A DNA stretch of 28,223 bases from assembly GCA_001801285.1 (NCBI GenBank), contig MGXG01000108.1:1-28223 (forward strand), written 5' to 3'. Positions 6,560-14,093 of the stretch are shown piece by piece. The DNA is from Gammaproteobacteria bacterium GWE2_37_16. Its GTDB lineage: Bacteria; Pseudomonadota; Gammaproteobacteria; UBA9339. The translations under genes and the position numbers were made by a program. Numbering within the stretch: the first letter of the stretch is position 1; every line of letters begins with the position of its first letter. The notes beneath the pieces were generated by a model, which had not been told where the DNA came from, made no database searches, and worked only from the letters and a program-made list of their open reading frames with translations.

Positions 6560-6591
6560 CAGAGAGCCGGGATTTAAGTTCCGGCTCTCTG
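6560..6591. terminator. strong hairpin between dnaN and lipoprotein gene
   Basis: A perfect 11-bp stem, CAGAGAGCCGG/CCGGCTCTCTG, encloses a 10-base loop. The T-run (6593-6597) follows it on the plus strand only. It would best stop plus-strand transcripts but also sits where minus-strand transcription from dnaN (ends 6609) should end. Confidence 0.6.
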
Positions 6592-6608
6592 ATTTTTAGT
6601 ACTGTTTA

Positions 6609-8051
6609 TTATGATGGCACTTCCGCCATTTCCTCTTTCTCCTGAAAAGCTTCCTGACCTTCGGACGGAATGGCTTCAAAATTAGGTCGAAAGGCCTCAC
6701 AGGTCTGGGATCCTTCGTGTTCCACTTCGCTCTCGCACTGGGGCGTACCGAACAAAGCGCATTCCCCGCAGATCGGCTCTGTTTCCTGGATTTCCGTGGA
6801 ATTAACATCTACGGGTTCGCCGGGCTGATCACCCTGTTCTGATACAATGGCCTGTTCTTCTTCGCTGTTTTGCGCCTCCTGGCTTGCCTGTTCGATATCA
6901 TCCCTTCTAACCGGCATCAGGATATAGGTCTCATTCCAATTGGCCGGTTGGGTTTTGCCGTAGATTTTTACCGGCTTGGCATAGCCCTCTGTTTCCAGAA
7001 TAATATATCTGGATGGTATTTGCCTGGCGATATCATGGAGATACTGCCAATTGATTCTGATGGCATCAAGTGATTTCTCGGGCAGGTTTTCGCCCTCGAC
7101 GATCTGGCCTTCGAAGGGCTGAAAGGCCTCTCCGAATATCCCCTGGTTATCGACGGAAAACCGCTCCCCGAAATGCAGTTCCACCGACGATTCCCCGGCT
7201 GCAACATGGGAGCAAAGCTTTAATGCCCCCATCAACGAATCCCTGTCGCATTCGGCCTTGAGCTGGTAATTTAAGGGCACGATGCCCTCGGTATCCGGAT
7301 AGGAATCCTGTATAAGCCGGATGAAAGCCCGCCAGTCCGATCCCATGAAACTGATAAACTGATCATCCAGGGAAACGTCAACCTTGTCGTCCCCTATGAT
7401 CGAAAGAACCGTCTTAAGAGGTCCCTTGGGAATAACACAACAGGCATTTAATCCCTCGTTAGGCTCCCGTCCGGCTCTTTCCAAGTTAAGCTTAATGCTT
7501 GCCAGGCGGTGCCGGTCCGTACTGATGACGGAGATCTGGTTTCCGGAGAGCTTCAAAGACACCCCGTTGAAAGCGCTTTGAGGCGTCTCGGTTGAAGCAA
7601 AAGGCAACGCCAAAGATAGAAGCCTTTCCAGATCAAGCCCGCTAACGGAAAAACTTTCGGCTTTTACCTCGGGAACTAACGGAAAATCCTCCACCGGCGG
7701 GATATTTTTTATCTGGCTCTTATGGCTACCAAATTGCAGGCGCACAGCGTCGCCGTTGTCCTGCTTTTCCCAACAAAACGTAACCTTGTCCTCGGCGGAC
7801 TTGGAAAGCAAGGCCAGCACCACCGAACCGGGCAGCAATTTGCTTTGGTTTGGCTCCAGTAATTCAGGGAGATTTTCCGGCCGTATGGTCTTGATGATTG
7901 TCAGATCAAGGTTAGTCGCCCGAAGGATAAGTATGTTCTCATTAAACCCGAGATTGACATATTGAAGCACCGGAAGGCTGTTTTTAGTAATTGCCTTACA
8001 GACCACGCTGAGCGCTTCAACTATTTTTTGCCTTGAAAGTGTTAACTTCAT
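6609..8051 (-). CDS. dnaN: DNA polymerase III beta sliding clamp with cysteine-rich tail
   Basis: This is a 480-residue DnaN-family protein, the ring that tethers DNA polymerase to the template. The three-domain clamp occupies about 1-382. The opening MKLTLSRQKIVEALSVV, the conserved STDRHRL at 177-183, and the final strand ending YILMPVR (376-382) are all typical. An ordinary clamp stops there, at roughly 370-380 residues. This one continues for about 98 residues: an acidic Glu/Gln-rich linker, then C428-x2-C431-x7-C439-x11-C451, a likely small zinc-binding module, then another acidic tail. The gene follows AAGGAG by 6 bases and closes an 11-gene minus-strand array that includes ArdC, RadC and a HerA-like ATPase. 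That context argues for an element-borne clamp, not the host chromosomal one. Confidence 0.9.
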   Translation of the reverse strand: MKLTLSRQKIVEALSVVCKAITKNSLPVLQYVNLGFNENILILRATNLDLTIIKTIRPENLPELLEPNQSKLLPGSVVLALLSKSAEDKVTFCWEKQDNGDAVRLQFGSHKSQIKNIPPVEDFPLVPEVKAESFSVSGLDLERLLSLALPFASTETPQSAFNGVSLKLSGNQISVISTDRHRLASIKLNLERAGREPNEGLNACCVIPKGPLKTVLSIIGDDKVDVSLDDQFISFMGSDWRAFIRLIQDSYPDTEGIVPLNYQLKAECDRDSLMGALKLCSHVAAGESSVELHFGERFSVDNQGIFGEAFQPFEGQIVEGENLPEKSLDAIRINWQYLHDIARQIPSRYIILETEGYAKPVKIYGKTQPANWNETYILMPVRRDDIEQASQEAQNSEEEQAIVSEQGDQPGEPVDVNSTEIQETEPICGECALFGTPQCESEVEHEGSQTCEAFRPNFEAIPSEGQEAFQEKEEMAEVPS

Positions 8052-8107
8052 GATATTCTCCTTAATTTTATTTGTTTTGTTGCTTTACCCGGGATATTGG
8101 TATGTCC

Positions 8108-8431
8108 TTATTTCACGTCCATCCTAAAAACCCCCAGGCTAATGGATTTGGCGTATTCCTCGGAAAGAAGGATAACTGTTTCGGTCAAATCGGTTTCAGT
8201 GATGATCCATATCCTGTTTTGCTTGTATTTGACGACTGAAATCAGCCTGTCATGATTAGCCTGAAAAAACTCCTTCTCCCGGCCGTCATTCATATCCAGA
8301 TCGCCACGATTTCCGGCATAATGCTTCGGCAGCGAATCCTGGAGGAACCACATCAAGTCCCTATCTTGCTGTATGCAATCGAAGATGCCTTTGGTGATAA
8401 AAATAATTGTAACAATTCGGGTTTTATCCAT
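8108..8431 (-). CDS. plasmid-related protein family member
   Basis: This 107-residue cytoplasmic protein belongs to a widespread uncharacterised family that I know as plasmid-related protein, often found beside ArdC and RadC genes on mobile elements. The family pattern is visible: an N-terminal helix (GIFDCIQQ), a middle GNRGDLDMND, then LISVVKYKQNRIWIITETD and a final TVILLSEEY. Its molecular role is not established. A good GGAGG site precedes the ATG, and the start lies 3 bases past the stop of the preceding gene. The presence of RadC and ArdC in the same array supports the assignment. Confidence 0.72.
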   Translation of the reverse strand: MDKTRIVTIIFITKGIFDCIQQDRDLMWFLQDSLPKHYAGNRGDLDMNDGREKEFFQANHDRLISVVKYKQNRIWIITETDLTETVILLSEEYAKSISLGVFRMDVK

Positions 8432-8434
8432 ATT

Positions 8435-8659
8435 TTATCCTCCGTTGTTGTTATTGATTCCAAAGGGGTCAAAGGCCGGCCTTGACAATGAACAATTTAA
8501 ACAGGGCTCCAACGCCCATCCACCAAAATGCCCGATGATATCGGCCTTCCGAAAAGTCCCGTTGGGGCACCATAAATGACAGTTGCCAACCACATCGACA
8601 ACCATCAAAAAAGGACACTTGATCTTGTCCCTGGCTTTAATCAAAATCTTCTCAGCCAT
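8435..8659 (-). CDS. small cysteine-rich protein
   Basis: This 74-residue protein has C15, C27, C31, C53 and C56 in the patterns KCPFLMV, NCHLWCPNG and PCLNCSL. It probably binds one metal ion, such as zinc, or an Fe-S cluster. The family is not recognised. The ATG overlaps the last 8 bases of the 8652-9362 gene, so translation is coupled. The tail is Asn/Gly-rich (NNNNGG). The spacing of its cysteines resembles the cysteine module added to the DnaN tail, but the two are not obviously homologous. Confidence 0.62.
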   Translation of the reverse strand: MAEKILIKARDKIKCPFLMVVDVVGNCHLWCPNGTFRKADIIGHFGGWALEPCLNCSLSRPAFDPFGINNNNGG

Positions 8660-9362
8660 GACTGCCCCCTATATCAATTGCCAGGGTCCTGAACTTTGGA
8701 TGGTCCTCGTACTCATCGGGGTCGAGATCGGCAAAATACAAGCCCTTTTCAGCCGATGAAAGATTGTGTTTGATTGTCTTTAAGCATTGCCGGAAATATC
8801 TTTCCCATTTGGGATCATTGACCTTGCTCTCCAGATTGACGATGTATTCCCTGATCCTATCGTGGTCGGGCTTGACAATGCCTCTTTCGATAATGATGTA
8901 TTGGCATAATATATAATCACCCTCATCGTGAAGCTTTACTGCAGAACCCCGTAAGATCTTGCTGACCTCAATAAAAAAGTCCGTCACCAGCTTGGCGTTC
9001 CATTCGTTGTCAGCCACCTTGGTAAAACCAGAAGCTGCGATCCCCTCTTTTCGGGAATTCCCCCAGGCCAACAACCTTCCATCAACCAGTTCCATGACCT
9101 TTTTCTCCAGCCGGACCCCGTTCAAGCCCTCCAGATGGCTATAAATGATATTCCAGGCCTTATCCGCTGTTACTCCTTTCTCCAGATTGGAATCCTTGAA
9201 CCAGTTCGGCCATCTGGGATACCAGCAGGGAATCCTGGTCAGGCATAGATGCTCACAGGTCCATCTGTTCTTTATGTTGTATTCATCCTGGAGATCGTCT
9301 ATTTTGTTCCATTCATCGTCGGTAATTATTCCGACAACATCGTAATGAAGTGTTCTGCCCAT
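8652..9362 (-). CDS. hypothetical protein, 236 residues
   Basis: I do not recognise this soluble protein. It opens MGRTLHYDVVGIITDDEW, which resembles a small alpha-beta unit. It then has a Trp/Pro/Cys-rich patch (WTCEHLCLTRIPCWYPRWP) and a helical C-terminal half with LYFADLDPDEYEDHP. There is no signal peptide and no known catalytic motif. It has a good AAAGGA Shine-Dalgarno site and overlaps the following small cysteine-rich gene by 8 bases. Its steady place within the array suggests an element function rather than cargo. Confidence 0.6.
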   Translation of the reverse strand: MGRTLHYDVVGIITDDEWNKIDDLQDEYNIKNRWTCEHLCLTRIPCWYPRWPNWFKDSNLEKGVTADKAWNIIYSHLEGLNGVRLEKKVMELVDGRLLAWGNSRKEGIAASGFTKVADNEWNAKLVTDFFIEVSKILRGSAVKLHDEGDYILCQYIIIERGIVKPDHDRIREYIVNLESKVNDPKWERYFRQCLKTIKHNLSSAEKGLYFADLDPDEYEDHPKFRTLAIDIGGSHG

Positions 9363-9378
9363 GATAGTGTCCTTTCAT

Positions 9379-9570
9379 TTATCCTTTTTTAGTGTAAAAA
9401 TTCTTTTTACATTCCCGGCATTTCCAAACCTTTATCGTCCCCTGGCATGAAACATGGAGGCATTCGAACAAATCGGGCTGAATGATATCGGGAATATATT
9501 CCTCATTGCGGCAATGAGGGCAAACCAGCAGGGTAAAGGTTTGCTCCACACCCTCTATAAGTTTCTCCAT
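9379..9570 (-). CDS. small zinc-ribbon protein
   Basis: This 63-residue protein has a predicted double zinc ribbon: C17-x2-C20 (VCPHCRNEE), C37 and C42, then C51-x2-C54 (KCRECKKNF). The open frame runs further upstream, but that extension is antisense-like sequence within the gene before it. The ATG at 9570 has GGAG five bases upstream, which fixes the start. It begins 10 bases after the stop of the membrane-protein gene. Such proteins bind nucleic acid or partner proteins; the target is unknown. Confidence 0.65.
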   Translation of the reverse strand: MEKLIEGVEQTFTLLVCPHCRNEEYIPDIIQPDLFECLHVSCQGTIKVWKCRECKKNFYTKKG

Positions 9571-9580
9571 ATCATCTCCA

Positions 9581-10333
9581 TTATTCCCGATTGATTTCAA
9601 ATACAGCGCTGAAAAACAATCTGTTCGGCCCTGGGTCTTCTGAGTAATGCTCGATATCGCGCAAGCCAACTGAGTATTTGGCCTGATAAGTAGTATCCTC
9701 AATATCGTCATATTCCAACGACAGCTGGCATAGCGGGATTTTAAGAGGATCAATATTTCCGGAGGATTGGTTTAAATGCCGTATGTAATACAAAAGAGCC
9801 AATAAAGTCAGGTACGTTTTCGGCAGAAATATTTTCTCCTGGTTTTTACTGATATTTACGGGCAGCAGATAGGCTATCTCCCCATATGGTTTTTCACTGA
9901 AGGCGATTGAATAATTTTCCGGAAAAGCGGGGTATTTATTTTTGGGAAATAACATATCAATGCAGATGTGATCCTTGATATGCTTTATGCGCAATAGCCT
10001 GCCCCTGTCGTTTTCCATTATCAGATTGGCAAATCCCAGGATATCGAAAGCCCACCAAATGCAAATATTCTTTGCCGTCCCCTGCCCGATATTGATGCAT
10101 GGCAACATCCTGTTGTCCGGCTCTAACCTTCCCCTGGGATTGGCAGTCCAAATATCGGGAAACAGAAAACCATTTTTATAATTCCAGAAGAAATAAATCC
10201 TGCCCGGAATCAGAATAATGTCCGGCATTATTTCCCGTCGCTGTCTTCGTTTTACCGCTTGTATCGACAGCATGATCAAAAAGGAATAAGCTATCAAGGA
10301 TATGCTTAACAAAATAATTGAAAGTGGTTCCAT
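9581..10333 (-). CDS. membrane-anchored hypothetical protein
   Basis: This 250-residue protein has one N-terminal membrane helix (about 5-27, SIILLSISLIAYSFLIMLSI), followed by the basic stop-transfer KRRQRRE. The rest is a soluble, mostly beta-strand domain that should face the cytoplasm. It includes a PCINIGQGTAKNI stretch, a motif I have seen in uncharacterised membrane-anchored proteins, and an Arg/Asp-rich end. The ATG has AAAGGAGAT upstream, and the RadC stop is one base away. No function can be assigned. A role at the membrane in conjugation or defence is possible but unsupported. Confidence 0.62.
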   Translation of the reverse strand: MEPLSIILLSISLIAYSFLIMLSIQAVKRRQRREIMPDIILIPGRIYFFWNYKNGFLFPDIWTANPRGRLEPDNRMLPCINIGQGTAKNICIWWAFDILGFANLIMENDRGRLLRIKHIKDHICIDMLFPKNKYPAFPENYSIAFSEKPYGEIAYLLPVNISKNQEKIFLPKTYLTLLALLYYIRHLNQSSGNIDPLKIPLCQLSLEYDDIEDTTYQAKYSVGLRDIEHYSEDPGPNRLFFSAVFEINRE

Positions 10334-10334
10334 G

Positions 10335-10769
10335 TCATCTCCTTTCCCTGCTTTCGGTTTCCGAGTAATAGCTGCTGGTTCCGATGATGATGTTATCCAC
10401 CAAGGTTATCCCCAGCAATTTGCACCCCTCGCTCAGGGATCTCCATAAATTCCTATCCTCTTGAGAAGGAGCAGGGTCGCCGCTGGGATGGTTATGCACC
10501 GTTACAATGCAGGGTACGCCATTGGCCACCACGGAACGCAAAACTATCCCCGGGACCACGGCGCAGCTATTTACCGTCCCCATGGCCGTCATCTCCTTCT
10601 TGACTATCTTGTTCTTATTGTTGATGTGAAGCACCCAAAATATCTCGCGGTCGGCCAAGGCCTCGGTTTTCATGTATTCATACACTTTTTCCGGACTGGA
10701 CATGGGAATACCGTGAATGGATTCCGAAACCTTCAGTATCTCCAAAGGATATTTCCTGTATTTGCTCAT
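10335..10769 (-). CDS. radC: RadC-like JAB/MPN-domain protein
   Basis: This 144-residue RadC-family protein contains only the JAB/MPN metal-binding domain. It lacks the N-terminal helix-hairpin-helix part of chromosomal RadC, as is common for copies on mobile elements. The metal site is visible: E42 (DREIFWVLH), H92 and H94 with D105 in VHNHPSGDPAPSQED. Despite the name, the activity of RadC in DNA repair is doubtful. Mobile copies are usually neighbours of anti-restriction genes, as here with ArdC 0.2 kb away. The downstream membrane-protein gene starts one base after its stop. A hairpin terminator lies upstream, between it and the small zinc gene. Confidence 0.88.
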   Translation of the reverse strand: MSKYRKYPLEILKVSESIHGIPMSSPEKVYEYMKTEALADREIFWVLHINNKNKIVKKEMTAMGTVNSCAVVPGIVLRSVVANGVPCIVTVHNHPSGDPAPSQEDRNLWRSLSEGCKLLGITLVDNIIIGTSSYYSETESRERR

Positions 10770-10789
10770 CTGCTCCCTTTCCTAAAATA

Positions 10790-10824
10790 AAAAAGAGCTG
10801 CCCGTATAAGGAACAGCTCTTTTT
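10790..10824. terminator. bidirectional intrinsic terminator
   Basis: AAAAAGAGCTG (10790-10800) and CAGCTCTTTTT (10814-10824) pair perfectly over 11 bases around a 13-base loop. The minus-strand T-run follows the small zinc-protein gene, which ends at 10827, so this likely trims or attenuates transcription before radC. Confidence 0.7.
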
Positions 10825-10826
10825 GG

Positions 10827-10967
10827 TTATTGGTTTGACATATCGTGATTGTTTACACAGTATTTATCGGGGCAAAGAATCATTACCTCCCGGCTGTATT
10901 TATCCATCAGGATCACAGCCACATGTCCGCAAAGCGGACATTCCCCTTTTTCTTCAGGAGTATTCAT
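10827..10967 (-). CDS. small zinc-binding protein, 46 residues
   Basis: This short gene encodes a four-cysteine protein with the pairs C10-x2-C13 (ECPLCGHV) and C32-x4-C37 (LCPDKYC), a likely zinc ribbon. The ATG at 10967 lies inside the end of the ArdC gene (overlap of 14 bases). It is preceded by GGTGA at a suitable spacing, so translation is probably coupled. It is the third small cysteine-rich protein of the array. Function unknown. Confidence 0.62.
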   Translation of the reverse strand: MNTPEEKGECPLCGHVAVILMDKYSREVMILCPDKYCVNNHDMSNQ

Positions 10968-11829
10968 GGTTTTCACCGATAGAAGCGTTATTATCGCCTG
11001 TTGCAGAAAGATTTCCCAGGATATAATCCACAGCTTTCTGAGCCAGCGAAGACGCGGAAAATATGAATCTTTTGTCCCCCTTTAGCACCGAAAGCCAGTT
11101 GGCGATATACCCGGCCTGGTTGTCCAATGTTTTGGGAGAGATCCTAGCATGGGCGCACAGAAATGAACTGCCGATCTCAGCCACCAGCTCCTCCTTGGAA
11201 TAATTTTCATTCATGCCGGCACTTCCCGAAAGGACTTTTCTGTTGAGCCTCTCGGGATGCCCGGTGGAATGTACCAGCTCATGGAAAGCCGTCGAGTAAA
11301 ATTCCTCGGCTGATACGAAGTTCCTCCGGGGCGGAAGGCCGATGATGTCTGAGTTGATGTCATAAAAGGCATTCGGAGCTTCCCTAAAATCCGGCATATC
11401 AGGCACATTGTCCAAAATCCCCTCGCAGGCTGCAATGGAATCAAATTCGTGATCTTGATCTGGAAATAATTCCTCCGGGATTTTATCGCACTGTTCGACG
11501 TTGAAAACCGTGTAATATTTAAGCAACGGCTTTTTCTCCTCGGTATCATCGTCGCTTGATTCAATTGTTTTCCAGTAGACCACTTTAAAACCCTTGGAAC
11601 CGGGCTTAACGAAGCCTCCCAAATATGCCAGCTGCTTGAAAGTAAGATAATAAGGGCTGGCATAGGGAGACATCGAAAGCATCAACAGGTTGATACCCCG
11701 GTAAACATGCTTGGAGATAAGGTTCATGGGCAATTCGGTTTTCCAGGGCTTCTTCCAGGGAATGGTTCCATTCTCCAAGGCTTCAATTATTTGGTCGGTG
11801 ATGATCTGGGCAATGGTATTGTTTGACAT
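10954..11829 (-). CDS. ardC: ArdC-like anti-restriction protein
   Basis: This 291-residue two-domain protein has an N-terminal ssDNA-binding domain and a C-terminal zincin-type metalloprotease domain. The N-terminal part (about 1-120) has the typical IIEALENGTIPWKKPW opening, GINLLML and YYTVFNVEQC. The zincin site is H183-E184-x2-H187 in FHELVHSTGH, with E218 (EELVAEIG) as the likely third ligand. ArdC proteins of plasmids protect incoming DNA against restriction and help establishment. The length matches the family. A clear AGAAAGGAG site precedes the ATG. The gene follows an intrinsic terminator, so it may have its own promoter in the AT-rich gap at 11911-12092, but no good -35/-10 pair was found there. 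Confidence 0.88.
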   Translation of the reverse strand: MSNNTIAQIITDQIIEALENGTIPWKKPWKTELPMNLISKHVYRGINLLMLSMSPYASPYYLTFKQLAYLGGFVKPGSKGFKVVYWKTIESSDDDTEEKKPLLKYYTVFNVEQCDKIPEELFPDQDHEFDSIAACEGILDNVPDMPDFREAPNAFYDINSDIIGLPPRRNFVSAEEFYSTAFHELVHSTGHPERLNRKVLSGSAGMNENYSKEELVAEIGSSFLCAHARISPKTLDNQAGYIANWLSVLKGDKRFIFSASSLAQKAVDYILGNLSATGDNNASIGENHEYS

Positions 11830-11851
11830 TGGGGCTCCTTTCTAAAAAAAA

Positions 11852-11910
11852 AGAAAGCAGAACTTTCAACAATCCTGAATGTTTATCCAAGAAGTTAAAA
11901 GACGCTTTCT
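11852..11910 (-). terminator. intrinsic terminator upstream of the ArdC gene
   Basis: On the minus strand AGAAAGC pairs with GCTTTCT, with an inner pairing of AACTT and AAGTT, and the stem is followed by a run of nine T (11844-11852 read in reverse). It would end transcription from the ATPase gene. The rest of the 263-base gap (11830-12092) is AT-rich and shows no gene. Confidence 0.6.
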
Positions 11911-12092
11911 CTGTTAATGATTGATTTTATGGTTTAATTGTTATTTCTTAGAATAATATTTACTCCTTTCGTTCTGATAATGGAAAGTGTGTCAAATGCC
12001 AATTAATGAGCATTTAACTGTTGTTATTGAATAATTTGATGGAATTGATCAATATTCGTATGTTATTGTGATATAAGGACTTTGTAAGCATT

Positions 12093-14093
12093 CTATATAT
12101 CGAAGTCCTGGGCCAACAAGAGCTTTATTCTTTCATCCCGGTCCAGATAATCATCCTTGACCTGGTGTTTGATCTTATCCAGGACGGCGCCGTTGGTGGA
12201 TACCGAGAGAATAGTATGGAATCCCGCCTTAATATCCTTCCTGATATTTGCCAGGGCATCGGAGTTTCCGGTCTCGATCTCGACGGCAATTCTTTTACCC
12301 TTGTTTTCGACGACGATATCGGCATAACCGTTCACCGGCTCTTCAACGATCACCTTAAAACCCTTCCCCCGGTAGAAATTAGCTATTCTTTCCTTCCAGT
12401 ACCTATGCTCCACGCCTTCGGACTTGTCAAATATCTCAAAACCGGCCTGTCTGAGCAGGGCTTTTCCCTTCATGGTAATGTCGGCCAAAACAATCTGGGT
12501 CTTTCGGGTTATTATCCTCCTGGGCACGATCAAGCCGGAGGTATGAAGGTTATGTTTTAATAAATTCCCCCGTCTCATGCTCAGCCCCAACCGTTTATAC
12601 CTTACAGCCAAGGTGGAAAACGGCTCTTTATAAATATCCCCCAGGAACTTTATGGCCTCGGTATCGTTATTACCCCCTTCCGGAAAGTCCTTTATTTGGG
12701 GTTTTAACGGCTCTTTAACACCGGAAAGCGCGGAAAGTCCTCGGGATCTGATATATTCGTCGTCTATGACACCTTTTATTATCGGCACCAGCGGAAACTT
12801 TACTAAGCAAGGGTTGATCCTGCCCTTCACCTTGACGATGCCCTGGCCCAGTTTAAGCCTATCGAGGTAATTTTCCTCCTCCGGCTTGATAAAAAGGGCT
12901 TCCCTGGCTGCCCGGACATCCCTTTCGTGTTGTAGGCTCAAATATACCTGTGTATGGCAGTTTCCCAGCACATAGATGGGCAATAAGGATGGATGCTGGG
13001 TAATGCTCACCAAACCCTGCCCAAAGGCCCTTATCTCTCTATAAACGTATTCCAGGCTGGTATTAGCCTCCTGTTCATACCTTGACTTGGGAAAGAGGTT
13101 ATGGACCTCCTCCAGGAACAATACATGCCTCAATTTATCGGTCTCACCCTGGCTAAGACGGTAAAGATGAATAAATCTGAGGATAATTTCAGTAAAAAAC
13201 GTCCTCAAAGGCTTGCTCATCTCCTGATCCAGCTCCAAAATCACCGGTTTTTCCAACAAATCCTCGATTTTAAGCGGTTTTCTGGAATTAAAGGCCTTAT
13301 TGCTCGGCCCGAAGGTAAAACTCTTAAAAACCCTGCCGGCCGACTGCTTCCATAAAAGCTCCCTGGCCGAGGCCTTCATCTTGTTCAACTCATATCCCCC
13401 GTCGAAGAAATTGGGGTACATTTCCGGCTTATTTGTCTCACTGAACCCGAAATCCCTGAAAAGCTTCTCGAATATCTTGATAAAAAAATCAGCCACACCC
13501 AGCCCCGCCAGGTGTGACTTCTCCAGTACTTCGGTAACCACATTGATCCAACTCTTATAATGAATATTGGGCGGAGCCCTAAAAGGGTTCCAGTAAAAGG
13601 GAACAATATCCCTCCCGATGGTATAGACCTTAACATCTTTTAGTTCGGGATACTGATCGGACAAGGACAGTAGGTTCCTCCAGGTTCTTTTCCAATCCAC
13701 TATCAGAAACGGCACCTTGTCCCTCAAAAGCTGCAAGGCCAGGGATAATGCCAGGTTGGTCTTCCCCTCCCCGGTAATGCTGAATATCCCGGCTTGTTTT
13801 ATCAGATCCTCCGGTCTTAAATATAAGGCTGATTTTTTCTGGTCATTATAAATAACCTCGCCCAAATAATATTGCCCGAAGCTTTGCCGCGGCGCAGGCG
13901 GAGGCAAAAGAATCTCTTCCGTTTGTAATGTTTCCTTGTGAAGTAGCTTTTCCGCCATGATTTCAATATCCAAAGCAATATCCTTCCGTCCCTTCTCATC
14001 CTCAGCAAGATACATATGCCATATCCTGTCGGCTTTTTCACCGATGATTGGTTTCATCTTCTGGCAGATCTTGTACGCTTCAATTGTGTTCAT
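12093..14093 (-). CDS. HerA/TraG-like ATPase with winged helix and PD-(D/E)XK-type nuclease domain
   Basis: This is a 666-residue multidomain protein. An AAA-type HerA/VirB4-like motor spans about 70-440. Walker A is SITGEGKT (105-112), with Ser where Gly or Ala is usual. Walker B is VLFLEEV with E328-E329, and the ITQHPSL sensor lies at 364-370. A winged helix follows (about 480-550). The C-terminal segment (570-666) has GYADIVV (D592) and then AVEIETG (E605, E607), the spacing of a PD-(D/E)XK nuclease. Such motors pump DNA in conjugation or process ends. A TTG start at 14108 is possible, but the ATG at 14093 has GAGGAC seven bases upstream and is preferred. It overlaps the preceding gene by 14 bases. 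Homologous fusions occur on archaeal and bacterial mobile elements as I recall them. Confidence 0.82.
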   Translation of the reverse strand: MNTIEAYKICQKMKPIIGEKADRIWHMYLAEDEKGRKDIALDIEIMAEKLLHKETLQTEEILLPPPAPRQSFGQYYLGEVIYNDQKKSALYLRPEDLIKQAGIFSITGEGKTNLALSLALQLLRDKVPFLIVDWKRTWRNLLSLSDQYPELKDVKVYTIGRDIVPFYWNPFRAPPNIHYKSWINVVTEVLEKSHLAGLGVADFFIKIFEKLFRDFGFSETNKPEMYPNFFDGGYELNKMKASARELLWKQSAGRVFKSFTFGPSNKAFNSRKPLKIEDLLEKPVILELDQEMSKPLRTFFTEIILRFIHLYRLSQGETDKLRHVLFLEEVHNLFPKSRYEQEANTSLEYVYREIRAFGQGLVSITQHPSLLPIYVLGNCHTQVYLSLQHERDVRAAREALFIKPEEENYLDRLKLGQGIVKVKGRINPCLVKFPLVPIIKGVIDDEYIRSRGLSALSGVKEPLKPQIKDFPEGGNNDTEAIKFLGDIYKEPFSTLAVRYKRLGLSMRRGNLLKHNLHTSGLIVPRRIITRKTQIVLADITMKGKALLRQAGFEIFDKSEGVEHRYWKERIANFYRGKGFKVIVEEPVNGYADIVVENKGKRIAVEIETGNSDALANIRKDIKAGFHTILSVSTNGAVLDKIKHQVKDDYLDRDERIKLLLAQDFDI

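Noticed and set aside
6609..8051. Marker of the chromosomal replication origin (dnaA-dnaN region)
   Set aside because: There is no dnaA, recF or gyrB nearby. The neighbours are mobile-element genes, and no DnaA-box cluster was noticed.
9379..9753. Longer version (124 residues) of the small zinc-ribbon gene
   Set aside because: The extra N-terminal part lies in another frame of the membrane-protein gene and reads as non-protein. The ATG at 9570 has its own GGAG site.
11213..11663. Second minus-strand frame inside the ArdC gene
   Set aside because: It is a different-frame shadow of the gene carrying the HELVHSTGH motif, with no motif of its own.
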